From Zoroaster sp. YZ-2022 (lineage: Eukaryota; Echinodermata; Asteroidea; Forcipulatida; Zoroasteridae), in contig CM055819.1 in the NCBI GenBank assembly GCA_029582265.1, positions 41,282,761-41,346,760 of the forward strand: DNA of 64,000 bases. The letters run 5' to 3'. The notes beneath the pieces were generated by a model. It saw only the letters and a program-made list of their open reading frames with translations, ran no database searches and was not told where the DNA came from. Of the stretch, positions 55,601 to 64,000 are shown piece by piece (positions within the stretch are counted from its first letter, which is position 1; each line of letters begins with the position of its first letter). The position numbers were made by a program, and so were the translations under genes.

Positions 55601-58600
55601 GAGTATAATTGGCCTACTTACTTGTTCCACTCATGAATCTGTCGAATATTTTATTAAATTCGAACTTCTTATTTGGGCTTAGCATCTGACCAAACTTGAA
55701 AAATGAAACGATGGTATCCTTAGGATTCCTGATGACGTAGACTATCTTGATCTTCTTCTCCCACACCTGAGGAGGCAGGAGTTGACCGGGTAGATGAGAC
55801 TTGATCAACCGAGGAGAACTTGTAGGAAACATCTCTATCAGCTTGTGAGCCTGAAGCGCCTAGTAATTAACAATTTAAAATTCAAGTGTGTATATCACAG
55901 TGTTAGAGCGAAGGCCGGGACCCTCAAGGCCAATAAGGCCAAGGCCGGGACCCTCAAGGCCAGTAAGGCCTAGGCCGGGACCCTCAAGGCCAATAAGGCC
56001 TAGGCCGGGACCCTCAAGGCCAATAAGGCCAAGGCCGGGACCCTCAAGGCCAAGGCCACGATTATTATTTAATATTATAAAACAAGTCGCATCTTTACAT
56101 AGTATAAGAAACTAAAACTTTACTTTGACAAATTTTGACAAAGCAAAATTTCAAATTTGATATTTTTTTAGCCGAATAGATGTTTATTTCCCATTTCCCC
56201 ATTGCTACTACTATACCAAAGTGTGTAGACTGTGGATGGCAAATAAATATTAGTTTCTTTGTTGTTACATGTATACCAGTGAGTTGTAAAGATGTGACTT
56301 GTTTTTATAATAATCGTGGCCTTGGCCTTGAGGGTCCCTGCCTTCGCTCCAACACTGGTATATCATTCATTCAATCTTAACGTACCGTACCATTTTTATA
56401 CATTATTTCCCTCATCATCTTTGTAACATACAGTTAAAATCAATTATAATTCACTGTAGCGTAGTAAGGATGTAGGTGCTTGCACAATACCCCTGGTACG
56501 TATTGGGCCTAACTCAACTTACAGAAGCACGAACTGTCTGTAAAAATGCCAGCCATTATGCGTAATAAAGTGCTCAAGGTGATTTAACGCTAGGGAAAGA
56601 GTTTTAATGCCTACCGGCAATTTTTTGGCTGGAAAAATGTTTTACTAATAATTCGTGAAATATATGTAACCTGCTTGATTTTCCAGATAATGTTACCCAT
56701 TATTTTCAAGGATGCATATCCTGTGCATATCTTATTTTCCCAATTATTTTGTATTCAGTATTAACAATCTTCTGGAATTATTAGTTTTCATCTGTAGGAC
56801 GCAAAAATCTGCATTTTAAAAAGTTGTCAGACAGCTACGTTTTGCTCAAAAGTTATCTGAAAAAGGAATGACTTTTCACACTATTCTCATGACTTAAGAC
56901 AGGTTCGAACGTCAAAACAAAGTGATTTTTACGTCATAAATTCATAAATTTTAAACAAAACTGTCGGCAAAATGGCGAAAAACTTTAAACATCTTTAAGC
57001 AAGTAACTTACCGTAAACAATTCATCCTTGATATGTATAGGTGTGTTTGGAAATATTATCGCTTTTTAAGTGTTAATAGAGCTTTTAAAGGTAAGGAATA
57101 ATCATTGTAACTACCATATTTGGACTACATATTTATTTTCATGAGGCCTTTCATTCAGTTTTGAAATATTCCGTTTTCGTGGTTTACAACTGCTCATGAT
57201 TTTGAATTACATCTTCATCCTTGCTGAAGGACATCTCTAAGAACGGCACTCTTGCCATTGTATGATGTTGGTTCAGTTTCGCAATGTTGCCGTCGTGCAG
57301 AACAGCAGATATGATCTCCTGTGCCCATGTAGTACCTGGACAAATAAAGATGATAAATGAACACAATACAGTCCCTTCCGCCAGTTTGAACAATGTTAGC
57401 CTCTATGCAAGACGTAGTTGTTGGTCACTTATGGGAGAGTTGACAAGATCAGACTGACATGACTGAGGAAGTCATCGTATACCAAAAATGCCTGATTTTT
57501 CATGAAATAATATCCTGGAATAATTGTTCTCACGGCTGTTCTCACGGTTAACACGCCCCGCTGCGCTGTATGTATTTGATATCAAGACATGAGGGAGGCA
57601 CGGAGTCGGATATAAGTACTGTCCAAGCAACTTACTGTGCGCCGCGCGGCCGGCCGGGCCGATGCACATCATCAGGACGGCACGTATGGATGCGTGATCG
57701 AAACGTATGGTATTCAAGTACACAGACACGTAGCCTTCACGATTTTTTTTTTCGCAATTCGTTTTTTCGACACTAAAAATCAACTTATTTTTATTTTTTT
57801 TCAAATATTCAGACCAATGTTTTAAATATTCGTCGCCGGGCAAAAAAAAAAAAAAAAAAAAAAAAGTACGGATTTCTAATTTATATTTTTTTCGATTTTT
57901 CAACAAAATAAGTCGCCGCATCCGTAATCCAACTAATAAAATTGGAACGGCCTTACCAAACTAATTAACAAATCAATTTAAATTATTATTTTTTCTTCTA
58001 CTCAACCATGGATGGGAATTCTACCTAGTTGTGTGCAACACTTCAATACATTGTGTTGTCTTTTAGTGAATTTTTGATGGATTTTTGTAAACACAATGCA
58101 ATTCAGCCTCGCGGCTGCAAAATGTGTGTTTTTAATAAACCAATAATAATAATAATTATACTCGTTGCAGATCGATATCAATTTTGTCATAACTCTACAT
58201 TGTTTTTCCGGTGTTTTGACATGTTAACAATCAATAATAATTTAGGCATGATATTATAAATCAAACAAATCTAAAGATGTTGTTCCTTTAAAACAACATT
58301 AAAAGCGTTTTTTGCAGCATTTTGTAAAAACCAATCAGAACTTGAACATTTCTTGAATAATTATACAATATAATCCGTAAAAAAAATTGAGGACGAAGGA
58401 ATTTGTATGTTCTTGGACTATATGAGACATATAGGGGTATGATAGGTTGCAATTAATCATTATTTACATAAGAAACCAATAATTTGGGAAAAGTACAAAT
58501 AATCAGGACAGATTTTTATAGGGCCTATACCTCATTTAAGGCTTTATAGCCTACTTTACAGGTTTACCTGAAAACAAATGTCTTCGCTTTTTGGCATTCA

Positions 58601-61306
58601 ATTGTTTATTAATTAAGTCTTAAAAATAATTGGATTCAGATGTACATTTTATTGAAGCCGGACAACCTAAAGCATTATATTTTTAAATTATATTTTAAAC
58701 AACCAAACAACTAACCAAACAATGACCAAACAGTAAACCAAACAACCAAACATTAACCAAACAACAACCAAATAGCAACCAAACAATAACCAAACAACGA
58801 TCACAAAACAATTTAACAACGACCGAACAACCACCGAACAACCACCGAACAACCACCGAACAACCACCGAACAACCACCGAACAACCACCGAACAACCAC
58901 CAAACAACCACCAAACATCCACCAAACAACGACCAAACAACCACCAAACAACCACTAAACAACCACCAAACAACGACCAAACAACCACCAAACAACCACC
59001 AAACAACCACCAAACAACCACCAAACAACCACCAAACAACCACCAAACAACCACCAAACAACCACCCACCCAACCACCAAACAACCACCAAACAACCACC
59101 AAACAACCACCAAACAACCACCAAACAACCACCAAACAACCACCAAACATCCACCAAACAACCACCAAACATCCACCAAACATCCACCAAACATCCACCA
59201 AACATCCACCAAACAACCACCAAACAACCACCGAACCACCAAACAACCAAACAACCACCAAACAACCACCAAACAACCACCAAACAACCACCAAACAACC
59301 ATCAAGCAACCACCAAACAACCACCAAACAACGACCAAACAACGACCAAACAACCACCAAACAACCACCAAACTACCACCAAACAACCACCAAACAACCG
59401 CCAAATAACCACCAAACAACCACCAAACAACGACGAAACAACTAACAGGCAAGTTTAAATCAACAACTGCTAAATCAACAACCTACCAGTTTTAGGGAAG
59501 GTAACAATGAATACATCATCTTGTCTGATGTGAAGTGTTTTCAAATCATTCATGGTCTCTGGTAATACGTTAGCCTGCAAGTGAACACCTTCATAAAGGT
59601 AGGTTTCAAACTCGTCAGTCTCTTCATCCATTGGTACTAACATCATTGCAGCCACTGACAAAAATAACCAAAGCATTATTTATAATGTTACATTTCAATT
59701 TAAAAGGTTGTATATAAAAGGTTGTAAAGGTTGTAATCCATCATCGCGTTCTGCATGTCAAATAGAAACAAATATTGGCTCTATCCCATATTTTGCATTT
59801 AGGCAATCCTCTTGGGAAGGCGTATTAAAGGGACAATATCATCACGATCAAAGCAGACTTTCAACAGGGCATGGAATAGGTGTTCTAGTTTAAGATGAAC
59901 ACAGTGACTGAAAATTACTGGCTGATTTATGCACCAGCAACGGTAATATGACCTTATAAATGTGGGTTAATTCAGTAACTGAGTTAATCTGAAGCACCCG
60001 ACTCTAGGCTTGGGCGATATCGATTTTTTTCATCCACGATATATCGTCAAACATATATCGCGATTTTCGATAATATCGCGATTATTTATTTCACGCATGA
60101 GTGCTTTAGAACCGATAATAACAAGGATGTACCCATATACAAGCGTCACAATAAATTCCTAGTGCTTACCTGAGAGACACGTGGAATCGCGCCGTTCACG
60201 AGTGCACTATGGCCATTGGCAAACTCGTTTGCATAAAAATTGTGTGAGACGGTTACTGCGTCTGGCGTCCCAATCAAATCATCAGCCCGAGTTCACGTGA
60301 CTCGCGTTCCACGTGACTAGGTTTATTCCTGCATATTACCGTGGAGAATAAAACCATGTGATTGTGACACATCATTTGCACTTTGGAAAATGTGACCGAG
60401 TCACAGTATGGTATAATAGAATAGTGTCCTAATCCTCCAACTTCGAGACGCTGCCGATCCATGCTTTGATTTAATTCATGATTAATGTGAGCACGCAGCA
60501 CCTGCAATTACTGCAAATGTTATTTTGTTGTCAATTTTTAAGGTAACGCCCACATTCTGCATATATTTAAATATGCATGATATAATGTACTCCCACGTGG
60601 TGCGCCAGCCCGAAATTCAGACCACCATGGATAGACAGTGAGACGTAAACATTGTCCACACATTGTTGGATCAAATACACCATTCAATCCCCAATACTTA
60701 GTCTGTCTGAATCGATTTCTTTCAGTGGCGGTGGATTTTAAATAACGTCCTGTCAGGCGGCTCCTTTGTGATATAACAGTCGGTTTACTACAGAAGTAGT
60801 TCGATTTTGTTTCTCATTTCTGAAAGCTTGAAAAGACTTCCCTAAGTTTTTTCCATGGAATTTCTGACCCGACGCGATTTGCTGACATCTCGATAATTTG
60901 AAAAGTTCTCGATATCGTAATCGAATTAAAAATATATCGCAATATTCGATATTATCGTGTCATCGCCTTAATCTACCCAACACCATGCCCTGTTGATCGT
61001 GACAATATTGTCCCTTTAATGGTAATTATATTATTCTGTCTGTCTGAAGTGCTGTCATTTCAGATAAACACGAACAAATATTCACATTTTCTCACGACTA
61101 AGACGTACATTTATACTCTGGAAAAATTCCACCGGTTATGTATATCTATTCCACAGGTTATGTATATGTCGAATCAAATATAAAAGATAATCATACCCAC
61201 AGAAGCAATTTTGCCAATTTTACAAATGTTGCACCTTCCCCGTTAATACAGTGATTCGTTAATACTTTGTTAACTTACCCTGCTTATAAACGTAATCGGC
61301 ATCCAT
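52633..61306 (-). CDS. Cytosolic sulfotransferase, 7 coding exons (SULT gene 2)
   Basis: PAPS-dependent cytosolic sulfotransferase on the minus strand. Exons in transcript order: 61306-61279 ([12 protein letters not shown]), 59654-59487, 57335-57211, 55850-55622, 55221-55127, 54484-54301, 52736-52633 (TGA). Together they give 310 codons in one frame, and all introns are GT-AG. Motifs: YEGVHL, FPKTGTTW (P-loop, split in the Gly codon), KSHLPGQLL with the catalytic His, [11 protein letters not shown], and RKGNVGGWK, where the usual GDWK has Gly for Asp. Exon phases and the 95-bp exon match SULT gene 1; this gene has one extra 5' coding exon. Introns hold MITEs, a SINE and a large minisatellite, yet no exon is damaged. 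Protein similarity to gene 1 is high in the middle and lower at both ends, so they are older duplicates. Substrate unknown. Confidence 0.9.
53095..53245 (-). mobile_element. tRNA-Thr-derived SINE
   Basis: On the minus strand: GTGGTCGAGAGGTTAAGAC (box A), CTGCACTAGTAAGCAAG (anticodon-like AGT), GTCGTGGGTTCGAATCCC (box B), followed by an unrelated tail with CTGTGTATTTTTTCCACAGA. The acceptor stem does not close properly, so it is a SINE head and not a functional tRNA gene. It lies in the last intron of SULT gene 2. Confidence 0.8.
53595..53928. mobile_element. 334-bp MITE with internal repeats
   Basis: Ends CCGACTTGTTGAGATCC (53595-53611) and its complement (53912-53928). The interior holds about four variants of GGATGTCGACATCC..GATAAATTATCTC, so it is highly self-complementary. 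No clear target duplication. Confidence 0.7.
55898..56357. mobile_element. hAT-type MITE, 460 bp, carrying a 30-bp minisatellite
   Basis: Perfect 8-bp flanks GTATATCA (55890-55897 and 56358-56365). Ends CAGTGTTAGAGCGAAGGC and the complement of CAGTGTTGGAGCGAAGGC. The left arm holds five copies of a 30-bp unit (AAGGCCGGGACCCTCAAGGC, 55909-56062); the right arm has one (56322-56352, inverted). It interrupts SULT gene 2 intron 3 just upstream of exon 4. Confidence 0.92.
56366..57210. other. SULT gene 2 intron 3, remaining part
   Basis: No gene or repeat recognised between the MITE and exon 3. Confidence 0.45.
57336..58690. other. SULT gene 2 intron 2, left part
   Basis: No gene recognised. A 24-base A run lies at 57842-57865. 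A GC-richer patch at 57640-57670 (GCCGCGCGGCCGGCCGGGCC) stands out from the AT-rich intron. Confidence 0.4.
58698..59440 (-). repeat. 11-bp minisatellite, about 740 bp
   Basis: Roughly 67 copies of AAACAACCACC with variants (GAACAACCACC, AAACAACGACC, AAACATCCACC). Because 11 is not a multiple of 3 and the minus strand lacks stops, all three minus frames are open and give the same [14 protein letters not shown] peptide. These frames are artefacts. The array ends about 50 bp from exon 2 of SULT gene 2. Confidence 0.95.
59825..61019. mobile_element. TTAA MITE, copy 2, with a nested hAT insertion
   Basis: TTAA at 59825-59828 and 61016-61019, ends AGGGACAATATCATCA and complement. Interior words match copy 1 (11052). 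The hAT-like element at 60005-60975 splits it. Lies in intron 1 of SULT gene 2. Confidence 0.85.
60005..60975. mobile_element. hAT-like non-autonomous element, about 970 bp
   Basis: Ends TAGGCTTGGGCGATATCG and complement of TAGATTAAGGCGATGACA, both leading into GATA/TATC-rich sequence. Flanks CCCGACTC (59997-60004) and CCCAACAC (60976-60983) agree at 6 of 8 positions. No transposase recognised inside. Confidence 0.65.
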
Positions 61307-61523
61307 TTTAGATTGCAGTACTCGGTCAATTCCAAGTTCGTAGGTAGTTCAAATGTTCTCACTTATAACTCAGAAGGCGTTGTTGGCTGTCTTTACACTT
61401 GAAGAAAATTAACTTGAAAGCATTTTAGTGAAGAGTTGGCAATAGCCTTACAGAACAATGTGATATATATTTTCGGCTAAAATGTACTGTCATATCGTCA
61501 TCATTTCCATTACCCAAGAAATA

Positions 61524-61741
61524 TTAAAGGGACAATATCGTCACGATCAACAGGGCATGGAATCAGAGTGGATTTATTACTAAGTGACTGCTCTAATACC
61601 CCACATAATAAGGTCATATTACAGTTGCTGATGCACAAATGTGGTTGTAATTTTCAGTCACTGATGTGTTCATCTTAAACAATGACACTGATTCCAAGCC
61701 CTGTTGAAAGTCTGCTGAATGTGACGATGTTGTCTCTTTAA
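61524..61741. mobile_element. TTAA MITE, copy 3 (about 218 bp)
   Basis: TTAA at 61524-61527 and 61738-61741, with AGGGACAATATCGTCACGAT at the left end. Lies upstream of the first codon of SULT gene 2, in inverted orientation to the other copies. Confidence 0.85.
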
Positions 61742-62560
61742 CTTTTGGGGTTCTGGGTTCTACAAATCTATTGCTACTACAGTTACTATTGCTATCACAA
61801 TGAGTTACAATCTAGACTGATCGACCCTTTTATATCGCTATACTAGAGTTTTGCCTTTTCTTGTCAGTGTATACTTTGTCCCTTAAATTCTACAGTGTTA
61901 CTTATCTGTGAACCACCATTTTTTTGCTTATGCGAAGTACACGTGAACACAAGCAGATTGTCCTTGCTTACCAGTAACATACAATAAGATACGTTAAACA
62001 CCAAAATGTCAGCTTCAGTAAGCAGCGTTTTTGTCGCTTACGGAAGGACCAGCCACGTCTGTCGTCTTCTAGCAATTTATCATGGATACAAAGTATGAAC
62101 CAGACAGCACAAATTTCAAAAATGTTCCGTACCTGTATGTGTCAGCGATGCTCTTTCCGACTCACCTCTGAACGTTATACATATAATGGCTGTGTGGGTG
62201 ATGAACGCAATGTGGAGCTGCTGCTGGTGTTCCCAATACGTTATTTTTGCCCTGTCATGTCAGTACACACTCCGTCCCTTAAAAAATATTTACACTGTGT
62301 TTATCTTTGAACCACATTGTTCTCGTGTTTGCATTTCAGAATCTGCTGTCATACATGGTTTTAGACTTGAGATCTAGTCTTATTGCTGTATTATTTTGTC
62401 TGTGCCGATACGCGCCGTTAATTCCTTATCCTAAGCTTGACATTTCCTGACATTTCCTTGTTTTCTTCCTTAGAAAGTAAAAATTTCCTTAAAATAAGGA
62501 ATTGTTCTTGAAAGTGAAAACATTGGTCAACAACTATCTAATATTTCTATTCCAAATATT
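61742..62560. other. Intergenic sequence with a diverged direct repeat
   Basis: Two stretches of about 55 bp (61876-61930 and 62259-62313) share CAGTGTATAC/CAGTACACAC, GTCCCTTAAA and TGAACCAC. Otherwise nothing recognised. Confidence 0.4.
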
Positions 62561-62700
62561 AAGTAAGACTAATTGCGGTGACACCATGTGGAATCTCAAT
62601 TGAGTAGTAATTAGTTCTGAAAAGAACTGGAGGTACAACTCGACGTTTCGATCAGTATGCTCTGATCGTCCTCAGGAGAATCTCTTCTTTGATTATTATA
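62561..62700 (-). repeat. Penelope-like repeat with hammerhead-like core
   Basis: On the minus strand CTGAGGA, a short stem-loop (GATCAG..CTGATC) and GAAAC follow each other (about 62640-62680), the order of a hammerhead ribozyme core. Words of the type GACGTTTCGATCAG on the + strand are known from ends of Penelope-like retroelements. The 5' flank (62561-62614) is shared with 12287. The fold is imperfect: one unpaired C in stem II and no confirmed cleavage site. Confidence 0.45.
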
Positions 62701-63007
62701 CTCCTTTGGACCTAATTCGTCTGCATTCTGTTATGCCGCTACCTCGTGGTTCGCATTCGTGTCTCGGCTCTTGAGGTCTTGGAATGCAGTTTGGAATTTA
62801 TGTTATGTAACGCCTATTTTATGGAACCCTACAAAAAGGGTGGGGTCCAAGCTCTCGGGGTCTGTGTCTCTCAACCGTGCCGTCGGGTCGCTCGGGCCCA
62901 TTTACACTACTGTAATATTTGGATTTCTGTTTGCCATATAACGTGTTATTGATACGTGTTATAAAATACTAAGTTGTAAATTTCGAAAAGACACGCTTAA
63001 ACTGGCT

Positions 63008-63672
63008 ACTCTTCTTCTTCTTCTTCTTCTTCTTCTTCTTCTTCTTCTTCTTCTTCTTCTTCTTCTTCTTCTTCTTCTTCTTCTTCTTCTTCTCCTCCTC
63101 CTCCTCCTCCTCCTCCTCCTCCTCCTCCTCTTCTTCCTCCTCCTCCTCTTCTTCCTCCTCCTCCTCTTCTTCCTCCTCCTCCTCCTCCTCCTCCTCCTCC
63201 TCCTCCTCCTCCTCTCCTCTCCTCCTCCTCCTCCTCCTCCTCTCTCCTCCTTCTTCTTCTTCTTCTTCTTCTTCTTCTTCTTCTTCTTCTTCTTCTTCTT
63301 CTTCTTCTTCTTCTTCTTCTTCTTCTTCTTCTTCTTCTTCTTCTTCTTCTTCTTCTTCTTCTTCTTCTTCTTCTTCTTCTTCTTCTTCTTCTTCTTCTTC
63401 TTCTTCTTCTTCTTCTTCTTCTTCTTCTTCTTCTTCTTCTTCTTCTTCTTCTTCTTCTTCTTCTTCTTCTTCTTCTTCTTCTTCTTCTTCTTCTTCTTCT
63501 TCTTCTTCTTCTTCTTCTTCTTCTTCTTCTTCTTCTTCTTCTTCTTCTTCTTCTTCTTCTTCTTCTTCTTCTTCTTCTTCTTCTTCTTCTTCTTCTTCTT
63601 CTTCTTCTTCTTCTTCTTCTTCTTCTTCTTCTTCTTCTTCTTCTTCTTCTTCTTCTTCTTCTTCTTCTTCTT
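63008..63672 (+). repeat. (TTC/TCC)n pyrimidine tract, about 660 bp
   Basis: (TTC)n, then a block of TCC with mixed units (63093-63250), then (TTC)n to 63672. One strand is purely pyrimidine apart from the ends. The poly-Glu/Lys frame on the minus strand is an artefact. Length in the assembly may be unreliable. Confidence 0.97.
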
Positions 63673-63883
63673 CGTGTGTCACGTATTTCAATCGAGCTCC
63701 GAAGTAAGTTGTTTATTTGTAGCTTATAGACCTAGTACGGTCCTAGTTTTTTCACCTACTTGTAGTTAATTGTTTATAGATTAGGCTAGGCTAACCTCCC
63801 CTTGTCTGGCGTTTTTAAATTCATGATATTTGAGAGTAAAATTTCCCACTTTCCTGTCTTAATTTGTAGCTAGGCTGGCCCTC

Positions 63884-64000
63884 ATGGCCAGTCAAGCAGA
63901 GACATCCATTCAGGGGCAGTCGAGCGTGAACACGGCTGCCCCACCGAAGACAACTGTTCCCGGTGACGAGCCTTTCAGTGCAGTAACCAGGAACAATGGA
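63884..64000 (+). CDS. Partial unknown ORF running off the window
   Basis: ATG at 63884 starts 39 codons (MASQAETSIQGQSSVNTAAP, then PKTTVPGDEPFSAVTRNNG) without a stop to the window end. Preceded by GCTAGGCTGGCCCTC. Composition is Ser/Thr/Gln-rich and more GC-rich than the flanks. It could be the first exon of a host gene or the start of a retroelement ORF1; the sequence shown cannot decide. Confidence 0.4.
   Translation, partial: MASQAETSIQGQSSVNTAAPPKTTVPGDEPFSAVTRNNG

Noticed and set aside
58688..59452. Several long Val/Trp/Gly-rich open frames (-) that look like membrane proteins
   Set aside because: All come from one 11-bp minisatellite read in three frames.
62969..63691. 240-codon poly-Glu/Lys open frame (-)
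   Set aside because: It is only the translation of the (TTC/TCC)n tract; no start context or non-repeat domain.

Overview
This is a gene-poor, repeat-dense stretch of a metazoan nuclear genome. It has spliced genes with GT-AG (and one GC-AG) introns, AATAAA signals, tRNA-derived SINEs, three or four lineages of non-LTR retrotransposon, a DIRS-type tyrosine-recombinase retrotransposon and many TIR transposons. The AT-rich background, the frequent 'taggccta'-type words and the mix of DIRS, pogo and short-TIR elements suggest a marine invertebrate deuterostome, possibly an echinoderm; that is inference, not proof. Nothing bacterial or organellar is present.

Host genes. Two complete cytosolic sulfotransferase (SULT) genes were reassembled from short exons; no single ORF reveals them. 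One is on + (coding exons between 14172 and 27826, 308 codons). The other is on - (coding exons between 61306 and 52633, 310 codons). They point towards each other, keep matching intron phases from the P-loop exon onward, and carry the PAPS-binding and catalytic motifs. Between them lies an intronless class A GPCR (41837-42835) with a 15-bp tandem repeat in its TM2 codons, followed by a broken tail copy of it (43175-43890). A decayed C2H2-type protein gene sits at 47556-49398 (-); its 5' region is duplicated in inverted orientation on its far side. A THAP-like fragment lies at 46033-46254.

Layout. 1-9650: an L1/Tx1-type LINE (+) split by a 6-kb pogo/Tigger-like transposon (1828-7872, transposase plus C-terminal PHD-like finger) and by a 184-bp hAT MITE (9283-9466). 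9.7-14 kb: intergenic, with a TTAA MITE and a LINE 3' remnant. 14.2-27.8 kb: SULT gene 1, whose introns hold two minisatellites, a MULE transposase scrap, a CR1-type LINE (-), a nearly complete DIRS element (17611-23455) and a 0.5-kb foldback MITE. 28-32.2 kb: a tRNA-Leu-type SINE, an ATT array and a second L1/Tx1-type LINE (-). 32.6-34.7 kb: a composite repeat interrupted by a SINE and a 5'-truncated LINE. 35.9-36.9 kb: nested TIR elements. 38.0-38.4 kb: SINE. 39.5-39.8 kb: 42-bp minisatellite. 41.8-44.7 kb: GPCR, GPCR pseudogene with hAT MITE, and a solo LTR. 46.4-50.0 kb: inverted duplication around the C2H2 gene. 50.9-52.2 kb: second copy of the composite repeat. 52.6-61.3 kb: SULT gene 2, with a SINE, hAT and other MITEs and a 740-bp 11-bp minisatellite in its introns. 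61.5-63.7 kb: TTAA MITE, a Penelope-like repeat with a hammerhead-like core, and a 660-bp (TTC/TCC)n tract. An open reading frame starts at 63884 and leaves the window.

All autonomous transposons here carry stops, frameshifts or internal deletions. The window is therefore best read as a small pair of SULT genes spread out by layered, nested transposon insertions. Several boundaries (pogo TA, hAT 8-bp duplications, TTAA sites, DIRS circle junction) can be placed to the base.
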